Shown here piece by piece: positions 1 through 7,303 of a stretch of DNA of 8,192 bases (position 1 is the first letter of the stretch; every line of letters starts with the position of its first letter). This stretch comes from Porphyromonadaceae bacterium (GTDB taxonomy: Bacteria; Bacteroidota; Bacteroidia; Bacteroidales; Paludibacteraceae): the NCBI GenBank assembly GCA_905372135.1, contig CAJPNS010000084.1:1-8192 (forward strand), read 5' to 3'. The notes under the pieces were generated by a model. That model did no database searches and was not told the DNA's origin. It worked only from the letters and a program-made list of their open reading frames with translations. Made by a program: the position numbers and the translations under genes.

Positions 1-53
1 ACGAATTCGGCAAGAAGGACGGTAAGATCTACCTGATCGACGAGATACATACG
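1..53 (+). pseudogene. purC: Internal fragment of SAICAR synthase gene, broken at a junction with the next gene
   Basis: The frame starting at base 3 reads EFGKKDGKIYLIDEIHT, preceded by a codon ending in AC that fits tyrosine. This matches the conserved YEFG...DGKIYLIDEIHTPDSSR block of bacterial phosphoribosylaminoimidazole-succinocarboxamide synthase, the purine pathway enzyme that joins aspartate to CAIR. After threonine (51-53) the expected PDSSR is replaced by QDGTF and all likeness stops. The frame stays open to a stop at 513-515, but that stretch is the sigma factor gene read in the wrong frame. The gene therefore starts left of the window and is cut internally, with its C-terminal part missing. 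The identification rests on motif recall, not a search. The break may be a real deletion or an assembly join. Confidence 0.72.
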
Positions 54-57
54 CAAG

Positions 58-489
58 ATGGTACTTTCGCACGAAGATGCCGACGACCTGCTGCAAAATA
101 CATTCCTCAAAGCATGGCAAGCTATCGATTCGTTCAGAGGCGAAAGCCAGATACATACTTGGCTCTACAAGATAGCCTCCAACGAGACCCTTACGTTTCT
201 GGCTCAGCAACGGATGAAAAACACTACCTCGTCGCTCGAAATGGAAGAGCTGCTGCTCAACAACCTCAGAGCCGACTCGTACTTCGACGGCGACGAACTC
301 CAACACCGACTCCAAGAGGCGATACTGACACTGCCCGAGAAACAACGACTCGTATTCAATATGCGATACTACGGCAATATGCCCTACGAAGAGATGGCTG
401 CGATATGCAACAACTCGGTAGGAGCACTCAAAGCATCGTACCACCACGCAGTGAAAAAAATAGAGGCTATCTTCAAAGAAGAAGATTAA
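58..489 (+). CDS. ECF-type RNA polymerase sigma factor, N-terminus apparently truncated
   Basis: This is a sigma-70 family extracytoplasmic-function factor, which directs RNA polymerase to a stress or envelope regulon. Region 2 covers roughly residues 5-50, with EDADDLLQNTFLKAW and an SFRG..IHTWLYKIASNE block for -10 recognition and melting. Region 4 covers about 85-137, with LPEKQRLVFNMRYY and a helix-turn-helix ending VGALKASYHHAVKKIE, typical of Bacteroidota ECF factors. At 143 residues it is some 20-30 shorter than usual family members. The codons before the ATG (43-57) read RYIRK, which looks like more region 2, but a TGA at 34-36 blocks the frame and bases 1-53 resemble purC. The true start is therefore probably lost, and ATG 58 is only the first in-frame methionine left. 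It heads an apparent operon with the next two genes. Confidence 0.88.
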   Translation: MVLSHEDADDLLQNTFLKAWQAIDSFRGESQIHTWLYKIASNETLTFLAQQRMKNTTSSLEMEELLLNNLRADSYFDGDELQHRLQEAILTLPEKQRLVFNMRYYGNMPYEEMAAICNNSVGALKASYHHAVKKIEAIFKEED

Positions 490-583
490 ACTTTCGCCCT
501 CTATTTCGTCTATAATTGAAAAATCCGAAGATCCAGATATTGAAATATTTTTATAATAGCAAAAAAGAGAAGTAATATAGGCA

Positions 584-925
584 ATGAAACACAATTTTGA
601 CTTCGAGCAATGTAGTGACGAAAATCCTTTCTGTGTACCCGACGGGTATTTCGAAGAGTTCAACAAACGAATCGAAAACCTCATCGCCCACCGTCGCCCG
701 TCGTTTGCAGAGCGTCTCAGACAGTACAGATACGTGGCAGCAGCCGCAGCAGCGGTATTGATACTTGTAGCCGGTGCCCTTTTCGTCGAAAGTTATCTCC
801 ACTCTCCACAGAGCGAGCAGCAACGAGCAAGAGTAGCTGCCTACAACGACTCCATAAATCAAATACTGATAGACGAGACAAGCGAATCGCTCATAGAAGA
901 CTACATCATAGCAGAAGCAAACTAA
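584..925 (+). CDS. Small single-pass membrane protein, candidate anti-sigma factor
   Basis: This 113-residue protein has a cytoplasm-like N-terminal part containing NPFCVPDGYFEEF (residues 14-26). One strong membrane segment follows at about 50-70, rich in alanine, valine and leucine and preceded by basic residues (RLRQYRY). The C-terminal tail is about 43 residues and acidic near its end. The N-in topology follows from the positive residues before the helix. Small proteins with an NPF.VP.GYFE-like start and a single helix often follow ECF sigma genes in Bacteroidota, so an anti-sigma role is plausible. No zinc-binding HxxxCxxC anti-sigma motif is present. It lies 94 bases after the sigma gene with no hairpin between. 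The function is inferred from position and topology only. Confidence 0.75.
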   Translation: MKHNFDFEQCSDENPFCVPDGYFEEFNKRIENLIAHRRPSFAERLRQYRYVAAAAAAVLILVAGALFVESYLHSPQSEQQRARVAAYNDSINQILIDETSESLIEDYIIAEAN

Positions 926-972
926 GAGACGACGATAAGGGTATCGCGTAGAAACAACACAAAACCGGGTAT

Positions 973-1416
973 ATGAAAAGAAACATCGTAATAATACTAA
1001 TTACAGCATTGTCGGCAGTGTCGTATGCACAGCACAACTCAGACATACGCACACAGATGGACGTAGAGAAAAATATCTTTTTCACTCAGCATATAGGGCT
1101 TACTCAGGAGCAGGCTCCCGAGTTTTGGAACCTCTACAACGCTTACCAGAAAGAAGAAGCCGAGCTTCGCCAGCAAGAAGAGGAGCTTATCGAAAAAGGT
1201 ATCGCCGACAACCTGTCGGAAGCACAGTATGCACATATTAGGGCAAGCATAGCCTTCAACGAGAAGAGGCGACGTGAGTCGAAAGACAACTTCTTCAAGC
1301 AGCTCGACAAGATACTTACTCCCAAGCAGATGATACTATTCTGCAAGACCACCAAAGAGTATCGAGGCATGCTGCTACAGCGACTCAAACCCACTAACAG
1401 CAGACACAAAAAATAA
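973..1416 (+). CDS. Secreted helical protein with LTxxQ-like motifs (Spy/CpxP-like), possible periplasmic partner of the sigma system
   Basis: A clear signal peptide spans residues 1-19: a basic KR start, the hydrophobic core IVIILITALSAVS and the cleavage-like site SYA before QHN. The mature part is about 128 residues, highly charged and predicted helical, with long Glu/Gln/Arg/Lys-rich stretches at about 58-105 and no membrane segment. Two LTxxQ-type motifs, LTQEQ (43-47) and LTPKQ (115-119), recall the Spy/CpxP/ZraP group of periplasmic chaperones and stress or metal sensors. Similarity beyond these motifs cannot be judged by eye. One cysteine (about 124) lies near the C-terminus. It follows the membrane protein by 47 bases and is probably co-transcribed. 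A role sensing envelope or metal stress upstream of the sigma factor, as in CnrYXH-type systems, is inference. Confidence 0.72.
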   Translation: MKRNIVIILITALSAVSYAQHNSDIRTQMDVEKNIFFTQHIGLTQEQAPEFWNLYNAYQKEEAELRQQEEELIEKGIADNLSEAQYAHIRASIAFNEKRRRESKDNFFKQLDKILTPKQMILFCKTTKEYRGMLLQRLKPTNSRHKK

Positions 1417-1420
1417 TAGC

Positions 1421-1451
1421 TTGTGTATTCAAAAAAATAGTATTACTTTTG
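1421..1451 (+). promoter_or_regulatory. Bacteroidota-type promoter of tRNA-Cys
   Basis: A -7 element TACTTTTG (1444-1451) fits the Bacteroidota consensus TAnnTTTG, and a TTG at 1421-1423 lies 20 bases upstream, as expected for the -33 element. Transcription would start near 1458, about 16 bases before the tRNA. The 15-base core AGTATTACTTTTGCA is almost identical to that before the tRNA-Arg gene at 7829-7843. Confidence 0.75.
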
Positions 1452-1473
1452 CACTGCAAAATAAAAAGATAAT

Positions 1474-1544
1474 GGTTCCTTGACCGAGAGGCTAGGTAGC
1501 GGTCTGCAAAACCGTCAACAGCAGTTCGAATCTGCTAGGAACCT
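1474..1544 (+). tRNA. tRNA-Cys (anticodon GCA)
   Basis: A full cloverleaf can be drawn. The acceptor arm pairs GGTTCCT (1474-1480) with AGGAACC (1537-1543). The anticodon stem is GCGGT/ACCGT around the loop CTGCAAA, with anticodon GCA at 1506-1508. The T arm AGCAG/CTGCT encloses TTCGAAT. The discriminator base 1544 is T, the identity base expected for tRNA-Cys. No CCA is encoded, so it must be added enzymatically. The gene has its own promoter and is followed by a strong hairpin, so it is probably transcribed alone or as an add-on to readthrough from the upstream operon. Confidence 0.96.
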
Positions 1545-1582
1545 CAAAAAAAACGCTCCGCAATAATAAAGCGAAAAAGATT

Positions 1583-1635
1583 GTCGCCCTCCTTTTTACA
1601 CTCGTTTGTAAGTGTATGTGGGAGGGCGACTTTTT
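1583..1635. terminator. Convergent terminator shared by tRNA-Cys and lpdA
   Basis: A perfect 10-bp outer stem pairs GTCGCCCTCC (1583-1592) with GGAGGGCGAC (1621-1630). It encloses a 4x4 internal loop and a second 6-bp stem, TACACT/AGTGTA, with an 8-base loop. On the plus strand a TTTTT run follows directly (1631-1635), which makes a textbook Rho-independent terminator for tRNA-Cys. On the minus strand the hairpin begins 30 bases after the lpdA stop and is followed by AATCTTTTT, a slightly displaced U-run, so it probably ends lpdA too. Confidence 0.87.
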
Positions 1636-1659
1636 CTTCTGCCTATTTTTTCGCTCGGC

Positions 1660-3000
1660 TTAGCTCAATAGGGTTTCTCTTACAATCTCTGCTACCGATG
1701 GGTGAGGCACGATAAGTCTGCCGAAACGCTCTGCCGTAAGTCTCTCTTCGATAGCAAGAGTGGCAGTAGCTATTATCTCCGAAGCCGGATTGCCTATCAG
1801 ATGGCAACCGATTACGACATCGTTTTCGTCGAATATAAGTTTGCACAGTCCGTTGCCACCTTCGTTTTCGGCTACGAATCGTCCCGAGAAGGTCATCGGC
1901 AGTCGTTTCACTCGATACGCCTTGCCTTCGGTTTTCAGGCGGTCTTCGGTATAGCCTACTCCGGCTATTTCGGGATTGGTGTATACGACCGACGGTATGG
2001 CGTCGTAATTCATCGTATCGGCTCTGCCTGCAATATTATTTACTGCTACTTCGGCTTGACGCGTAGCGGTATGAGCCAACATCGACAGAGCGGTAATATC
2101 GCCGGCAGCATAGACGTTAGGCAGAGAGGTCTGCATACGCTCGTCGACCTCGATACCGTTACGGTAGGGTCTGAGCTCGAGCTTTTCGAGACCATCGATA
2201 CGCGGTCGGCGTCCTACACATAGTAGCACCTGCTCGGCGGCTAAGGTTCGTTCGTTGCCTTCGCTATCGGTGAATATCACCTTGTTGTCGTCGAGCCTCG
2301 ATACTTTCGAGCCTACGAAAAAGTCGATACCTTGTTTCGTATATTCTGCACGCAGCATAGCCGATATCTCCGAATCGACCGGCGGCAATATCTCGCCTGC
2401 CATCTCTACGACACTTACTTTGGCTCCAAACGTACCGAAAAGCCCCGCAAACTCCATACCGATGACCCCGCCGCCTATGACAACGACAGACTCCGGCACC
2501 GACTTGAGCTCCAACGCCTCTTTCGAAGTGATATATCGGGCTGTATCTACTCCCGATATAGGCGGAATAGCCACCTTAGAGCCATTGCAAAGCAGCAGAT
2601 TGCGAGCCTCGAACTCTTCGTCGCCTCCCAAGATGGATATTTTATCGGCAGTATAGTGCTTTATCTCTGCCCGAGCGGCTACCATCTTTACTTCGGCAGC
2701 CGTCAGTCGTGCCCTGATGCCTGCATTGAGTTTACGCACCACCTTATTCTTACGTGAAACTATCTTTTCGTAGTCGAAACCGACATTCTCGGCTGCGATG
2801 CCATATTTGCTTCCAAGTTTTGCATTATGGTATAGCTTGGCACTGTATAGAAGCGTCTTAGTGGGGATACAACCCTCGTTGAGACACACGCCGCCAAAAG
2901 CATTCTCTTCGAAAATCACAACACTCAGACCATAGTGAGCAGCTCTCTCTGCTGCCGTATATCCGGCAGGTCCGCCGCCGATAATAGCCAAATCGTACAT
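1660..3000 (-). CDS. lpdA: Dihydrolipoamide dehydrogenase (E3)
   Basis: This cytoplasmic FAD enzyme reoxidises dihydrolipoamide with NAD+ for 2-oxoacid dehydrogenase complexes or the glycine cleavage system. At 446 residues it is near the usual family length of about 450-475. The FAD-binding GGGPAG is at residues 8-13, and the redox disulfide CLNEGC has cysteines at 39 and 44. The NAD-binding IGGGVIGMEFA is at about 175-185, and the second FAD motif around NVYAAGD at 295-301. The C-terminal dimer domain carries the catalytic pair in HPSVAE (His433, Glu438). The residue two before that His, usually also His (HxHPT), is Val431 here, which is unusual but not disabling in principle. No E1, E2, GcvH or lipoylation gene lies beside it, so its partner complex is unknown. 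The ATG at 2998-3000 follows an A-rich leader. Confidence 0.95.
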   Translation of the reverse strand: MYDLAIIGGGPAGYTAAERAAHYGLSVVIFEENAFGGVCLNEGCIPTKTLLYSAKLYHNAKLGSKYGIAAENVGFDYEKIVSRKNKVVRKLNAGIRARLTAAEVKMVAARAEIKHYTADKISILGGDEEFEARNLLLCNGSKVAIPPISGVDTARYITSKEALELKSVPESVVVIGGGVIGMEFAGLFGTFGAKVSVVEMAGEILPPVDSEISAMLRAEYTKQGIDFFVGSKVSRLDDNKVIFTDSEGNERTLAAEQVLLCVGRRPRIDGLEKLELRPYRNGIEVDERMQTSLPNVYAAGDITALSMLAHTATRQAEVAVNNIAGRADTMNYDAIPSVVYTNPEIAGVGYTEDRLKTEGKAYRVKRLPMTFSGRFVAENEGGNGLCKLIFDENDVVIGCHLIGNPASEIIATATLAIEERLTAERFGRLIVPHPSVAEIVRETLLS

Positions 3001-3035
3001 ATCTTTATTTTTTATTATTAGATTTTTCCGGAGAG

Positions 3036-3043
3036 CAAAGATA
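3036..3043 (-). promoter_or_regulatory. -7 element of lpdA
   Basis: On the minus strand the sequence reads TATCTTTG, an exact match to the Bacteroidota -7 consensus TAnnTTTG, ending 35 bases before the lpdA ATG. This predicts a leader of roughly 28 bases rich in A and T. No convincing TTG -33 element is seen 19-21 bases upstream. Confidence 0.6.
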
Positions 3044-3190
3044 GTAAAAATTTAGGTGTCGGTGACTGGGTGTTTGAGGGCGTATGGGCAAAGTTTGTAT
3101 CGTTCATATTATCTATGGTATATTTACCGACTTACACTCATCGGGAGATGTAACACAAGGTACTAACTGTATGAATTTTCATCGGTATAG

Positions 3191-3223
3191 AAAAAACCAC
3201 CATGTCGTCTCGACACAGTGGTT
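3191..3223 (-). terminator. Rho-independent terminator of the PAS-mutA-mutB operon
   Basis: On the minus strand AACCAC pairs with GTGGTT (plus 3218-3223 with 3195-3200), then comes a 2x2 mismatch and an inner 5-bp stem TGTCG/CGACA with a 3-base loop. The hairpin runs straight into a T-run (AAAAAA at plus 3191-3196, shared with the stem foot). It lies about 37 bases after the mutB stop codon. No coding sequence remains between it and the lpdA promoter. Confidence 0.85.
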
Positions 3224-3259
3224 CAATCTATTTTTAATTATTAACCTTACAAATAAAAT

Positions 3260-5380
3260 TTAACTCATCAATATCTCCATAATCACCATAGCCGATTTCG
3301 CTACATTGGAGCCCGGTCCGAATATCGCTGCTACGCCTGCTTTGTAGAGGAAGTCGTAATCCTGCGGCGGTATCACGCCACCGGCGATAACGACGATATC
3401 TTCACGTCCGAGCTTCTTGAGCTCTTCGATTACCTGCGGCACGAGTGTCTTGTGTCCTGCGGCAAGCGACGATACTCCAAGCACGTGGACGTCGTTCTCG
3501 ACAGCCTGCTTGGCAGCCTCTGCGGGCGTCTGGAAGAGCGGTCCCATATCGACGTCGAAACCGCAGTCGGCATAACCCGTAGCTACTACTTTTCCACCTC
3601 GGTCGTGCCCGTCCTGACCCATCTTGGCTATCATTATACGCGGCTGACGACCCTCTTTCTTGGCAAATTCCGCTGTTAGCTCGCAAGCTTTTTTGAAATA
3701 TTCGCCATCTTTTGCTCCTGCTGAATACACTCCTGAAATAGTTCTAATAGTTGCTTTATATCTGCCTACGACCTCTTCGCAAGCATCTGAGATTTCACCC
3801 AAAGTTGCCCTTACGCGTGCAGCCTCTACGGCAAGCTCGAGTAGGTTGCCATTGCCCGTCTTCACACACTCGGTGATAGCGGCAAGAGCTTTTTTTACCG
3901 CAGCGTTGTCGCGTTTCGATTTCAGGTCGTTCAGACGTTCTATCTGCTGGCGACGCACTGCTGTATTGTCTACCTCGAGAGTATCGATAGAGTCTTCGTG
4001 CTCCAGACGGTAACGGTTTACACCCACCACAGTCTGCTCTCCACTGTCGATACGGGCTTGTGTACGAGCGGCAGCCTCTTCGATACGCATCTTCGGTATA
4101 CCTGTTTCGATAGCGGCAGCCATTCCGCCGAGTTCCTGTACCTCCTGTATGAGAGCCCAAGCTTTTTCGGCTATTTCGTTCGTAAGCGATTCGATATAAT
4201 ACGAGCCACCCCACGGGTCTATCTCGCGGCATATCTGAGTCTCTTCCTGTATATATATCTGTGTATTACGTGCAATACGTGCCGAGAAGTCGGTAGGTAG
4301 AGCGATAGCCTCGTCCAGAGCGTTGGTGTGTAGCGACTGTGTATGTCCCAGAGCCGCTCCCATAGCCTCGATACAGGTTCTGCCCACGTTGTTGAACGGG
4401 TCTTGCTCCGTAAGCGACCAACCCGACGTCTGCGAGTGAGTACGCAGGGCAAGCGACTTTTCGTTCTTGGGGTTGAATGTCTTCACTATCTTAGCCCAAA
4501 GCATACGTGCGGCACGCATCTTGGCTATCTCCATAAAGTGATTCATACCGATAGCCCAGAAGAACGACAGACGTGGAGCGAAAGCATCGATACTCATACC
4601 CGCATTGACACCGGCACGGAGATATTCCCAACCGTCAGCCAACGTATAAGCCAGCTCGATATCGGCTGTTGCTCCTGCCTCCTGCATATGATAGCCCGAG
4701 ATAGAGATAGAGTTGAACTTAGGCATATTCTTCGATGTGTATTCGAATATATCGGCAATGATTTTCATCGAGAATTTCGGCGGATAGATATACGTATTAC
4801 GCACCATAAACTCTTTGAGGATATCGTTCTGTATAGTACCTGCCATCTCGTCGAGCGTAGCACCCTGCTCCTGACCTGCCACGATATAGAAGGCAAGCAC
4901 AGGCAGTACGGCTCCGTTCATCGTCATAGACACCGACATCTTATTCAACGGTATACCGTCGAAGAGAACTTTCATATCCTCTACCGAGCAGATAGATACA
5001 CCTGCTTTACCTACGTCGCCCACGACACGTTCGTGGTCGGCATCGTATCCGCGGTGAGTAGCGAGGTCAAACGCCACGGACAGACCTTTCTGCCCTGCTG
5101 CGAGGTTACGACGATAGAAAGCGTTACTCTCTTCGGCTGTCGAGAAACCCGCATACTGACGTATTGTCCAAGGACGCATTGCATACATACCGCTATACGG
5201 TCCGCGAAGGAACGGCGGCAAGCCGGCGACATAGTTGAGATGTTCCATTCCGGCGATATCTTCTTTGGTATAGATATTCTTTACTTTTATCTGTTCGGGT
5301 GTGAGCCAGAGTTTGTCGCTCGGCTCGGTTTTGGAGGCTACGACCTCCGATATTTTTATATTTTTAAAATCCGGTTTCAT
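3260..5380 (-). CDS. mutB: Methylmalonyl-CoA mutase large (catalytic) subunit
   Basis: This is the adenosylcobalamin-dependent isomerase interconverting succinyl-CoA and (R)-methylmalonyl-CoA, the carbon-skeleton step of propionate formation in the cytoplasm. Its 706 residues are full length. The N-terminal TIM barrel includes RPWTIRQYAGFSTAEESN (Tyr76), FMVRNT (Arg194) and SGYHMQEAGA (His231). These correspond to Tyr89, Arg207 and His244 of the Propionibacterium enzyme at a constant offset of 13. The C-terminal B12-binding domain (about 580-706) has GQDGHDRGG with the cobalt-ligating His592 in D590-x-H592-x-x-G595. It also has SSL (637-639) and GG (667-668). All key residues are present, so activity is expected. 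The gene follows mutA by 62 bases with no terminator between, and a strong terminator lies after it. The chaperone gene meaB is not nearby. Confidence 0.98.
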   Translation of the reverse strand: MKPDFKNIKISEVVASKTEPSDKLWLTPEQIKVKNIYTKEDIAGMEHLNYVAGLPPFLRGPYSGMYAMRPWTIRQYAGFSTAEESNAFYRRNLAAGQKGLSVAFDLATHRGYDADHERVVGDVGKAGVSICSVEDMKVLFDGIPLNKMSVSMTMNGAVLPVLAFYIVAGQEQGATLDEMAGTIQNDILKEFMVRNTYIYPPKFSMKIIADIFEYTSKNMPKFNSISISGYHMQEAGATADIELAYTLADGWEYLRAGVNAGMSIDAFAPRLSFFWAIGMNHFMEIAKMRAARMLWAKIVKTFNPKNEKSLALRTHSQTSGWSLTEQDPFNNVGRTCIEAMGAALGHTQSLHTNALDEAIALPTDFSARIARNTQIYIQEETQICREIDPWGGSYYIESLTNEIAEKAWALIQEVQELGGMAAAIETGIPKMRIEEAAARTQARIDSGEQTVVGVNRYRLEHEDSIDTLEVDNTAVRRQQIERLNDLKSKRDNAAVKKALAAITECVKTGNGNLLELAVEAARVRATLGEISDACEEVVGRYKATIRTISGVYSAGAKDGEYFKKACELTAEFAKKEGRQPRIMIAKMGQDGHDRGGKVVATGYADCGFDVDMGPLFQTPAEAAKQAVENDVHVLGVSSLAAGHKTLVPQVIEELKKLGREDIVVIAGGVIPPQDYDFLYKAGVAAIFGPGSNVAKSAMVIMEILMS

Positions 5381-5442
5381 TTTATCTGTTTTTTAGATTT
5401 TATTTTAATGAATGATTCTCACTATTTTATTTTGCGAGAAAA

Positions 5443-7284
5443 TTAAATACCTAATTTGGAGCTGTACATTGTCAGTGCTTCCAAAACATTAGTCTTCACA
5501 TTAATAAAGTTGTCTATACCGACCTTCTGCAAGTCTTCCATACAAGCCGGAGCTCCCGCCACAACAAATATCTGTTTGCCTTCGATAGCCTTGAATGCCT
5601 CAGGAGCAAGCGTAGCGTATTCGTCGTCCGACGAGCATAATACGATGATGTCGGCACCTGCTTTACGTGCAGCTTCGACACCCTCTTCTATCGTGTTGAA
5701 ACCCAAATTGTCTATCACCTCGTAGCCTGCACAGGCAAAAAAGTTGCACGAGAACTGTGCTCTTGCCAGACGCATAGCCAAGTTACCGATAGTGAGCATA
5801 AACGCTTTCGGGCGGTGCGGAGCTTTCTCCGTCGCCAGACGCAACGCCTCGAACTGCTGGGCAGCTCTCAGATGCGGCAGAGTTTTCAGCTCGCCGTGCT
5901 CACAAGCTTCGGCTGTAATTTTTATCTTTTCGTGAGCCGTTTCGTTGAAGTTGGGAAACTGGTTGGTACCGAGCAATATCTCTCTGCGAGACGATATTTT
6001 TTTCAGACGGGCATCGGATATTGCACGTACCTCGTCTTGCACGGCTCCTTCTAAGACGAGGTTGAGGAAGCCCTTTTCTTCGGTCTGCAAAAATACCTTC
6101 CAAGCCTCTTCGGCTATTTTCTCTGTAAGAGTTTCGATATAATAAGAACCTCCCGATACGTCCACGACCTTATCGAAGTTCGACTCTTCTTTGAGCAGCA
6201 ACTGTTGGTTTTTGGCTATTCTCTCGGCAAACTTGTCGGGAATTTCGTACGTGGCATCAAACGGCGTTACGGTAAGCGAGTCTACACCTGCTATAACGGC
6301 ACTCATCGCCTCCGTCTGCGAACGCAACAGATTGACGTGTGCGTCGAATACAGTCATATTGAACAGTGAAGTACGCGCGTGTACCCTCATCTTGGCGGCA
6401 CAGTTGCATTTGGGTTTGTATGCCTCTACTATCTTAGCCCAGAGCAGACGTGCAGCACGGAATTTAGCTATCTCCATAAAATAGTTGCCGCCGACACCAA
6501 AGTTGAATTTAATCGATTTGGCGGCGGTATCTACGTCTATGCCGTTGTCTGTCATTATATTCAGATATTGTTCGCCCCAAGCCAATGCATAACCGAGTTC
6601 TTGCACGATATAGGCTCCTGCATTGCTCAGCGATACGGCGTTTACGTTTACCACACGATATTGTGGCAACTGCTCGGCTTCTTTCACGAGCGGCACAATG
6701 TATTCGACTATGAAGTCGAGGTCGTGTTTTGTACCTTTTACCAACATTCTATTGATGGGGTCGAAGTTTATAGAGCCTTCCAGCTTCGACAAATCGTATT
6801 TGTTTGTCTGGAAATAATCGACCAAAATCTTGGTCAGCTCTTTTGCTCTCTTGGCACAGATATTGAAGTTCAGTTCTATCGCATCTGCCTGTATGCCATC
6901 GAGCAGGTCTTCGATGAGCCGTGCCGAGAGTTTGTCTTTCTCAATTCTGAAACCCAGCGAATTAATTCCTTCTTCGAGTATTTCCAGCGCCTCTTTGTTT
7001 GCTTTTGCGCCGTCTTCTACTACGATTTCTTGACGAACAAACCAATCGTTGTCCTCCTTAGTGCCTCTGATGTAGGGGAACTTGCCCGGAGCGGAATTGA
7101 GTGTCTGCCAGCCTTCTATGTTTTCCAAACGATAGAAAGGGTAAACATCGAAACCCTCAGGCGATTTCCAAACGAGTTTCTTCGCAAAATCGGCACCTTT
7201 TAAGTCGGTATTGATTTTTGCCATCCACTCTTCGGTAGAGATAGCAGGGAAATCTGCCAAAATGTTTAATTTTTTTTCTGCCAT
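5443..7284 (-). CDS. mutA: Methylmalonyl-CoA mutase small (non-catalytic) subunit
   Basis: This is the partner of MutB in the heterodimeric mutase and is needed for assembly and stability rather than catalysis. Its 613 residues match the usual small-subunit length. It has the N-terminal STEEWMAKINTDLKGADF region, a barrel with MEIAKFRAARLLWAKIV and GGSYYIETLTEKIAEEAW blocks that echo MutB, and a C-terminal Rossmann-like domain (about 490-613). In that domain the DxHxxG motif is lost: GNLAMRLAR (about 500-508) stands in its place, and the SxL and GG motifs are also degenerate. It should therefore not ligate cobalt, as known for small subunits. The GYH catalytic motif of MutB is likewise not seen. 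The start ATG is 19 bases after the PAS gene stop, which suggests one transcript with PAS and mutB. Confidence 0.97.
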   Translation of the reverse strand: MAEKKLNILADFPAISTEEWMAKINTDLKGADFAKKLVWKSPEGFDVYPFYRLENIEGWQTLNSAPGKFPYIRGTKEDNDWFVRQEIVVEDGAKANKEALEILEEGINSLGFRIEKDKLSARLIEDLLDGIQADAIELNFNICAKRAKELTKILVDYFQTNKYDLSKLEGSINFDPINRMLVKGTKHDLDFIVEYIVPLVKEAEQLPQYRVVNVNAVSLSNAGAYIVQELGYALAWGEQYLNIMTDNGIDVDTAAKSIKFNFGVGGNYFMEIAKFRAARLLWAKIVEAYKPKCNCAAKMRVHARTSLFNMTVFDAHVNLLRSQTEAMSAVIAGVDSLTVTPFDATYEIPDKFAERIAKNQQLLLKEESNFDKVVDVSGGSYYIETLTEKIAEEAWKVFLQTEEKGFLNLVLEGAVQDEVRAISDARLKKISSRREILLGTNQFPNFNETAHEKIKITAEACEHGELKTLPHLRAAQQFEALRLATEKAPHRPKAFMLTIGNLAMRLARAQFSCNFFACAGYEVIDNLGFNTIEEGVEAARKAGADIIVLCSSDDEYATLAPEAFKAIEGKQIFVVAGAPACMEDLQKVGIDNFINVKTNVLEALTMYSSKLGI

Positions 7285-7303
7285 AGTATATATTTTTACA
7301 AAT

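Noticed and set aside
3..13. GAATTCGGCAA occurring here and again at 7850-7860, resembling an EcoRI adaptor
   Set aside because: Exact 11-base repeats are expected several times by chance in 8 kb. The first copy is coding for purC and the second is the leader of tRNA-Arg, and no other vector sequence is present.
114..515. Arg/Thr-rich open frame overlapping the sigma factor gene
   Set aside because: It is the sigma gene read one frame off. It continues the purC frame past the junction but shows no likeness to PurC or any family.
3044..3190. Possible small gene or small RNA between lpdA and mutB
   Set aside because: There is no open frame of note, no TAnnTTTG element other than that of lpdA, and no hairpin other than the mutB terminator.
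5381..5442. Possible separate promoter or attenuator between mutA and mutB
   Set aside because: There is no TAnnTTTG element and only a 5-bp weak hairpin without a T-run. The 62-base AT-rich gap is better read as an ordinary intra-operon spacer.
4343..5446. 367-codon open frame on the plus strand opposite mutB
   Set aside because: It lies wholly antisense to a clearly intact mutB and its product is rich in His, Arg and Cys without any domain. It arises from the codon pattern of mutB.
6379..7203. 274-codon open frame on the plus strand opposite mutA
   Set aside because: It is antisense to a full-length mutA, and the product has no recognisable motif and a composition typical of an antisense shadow.
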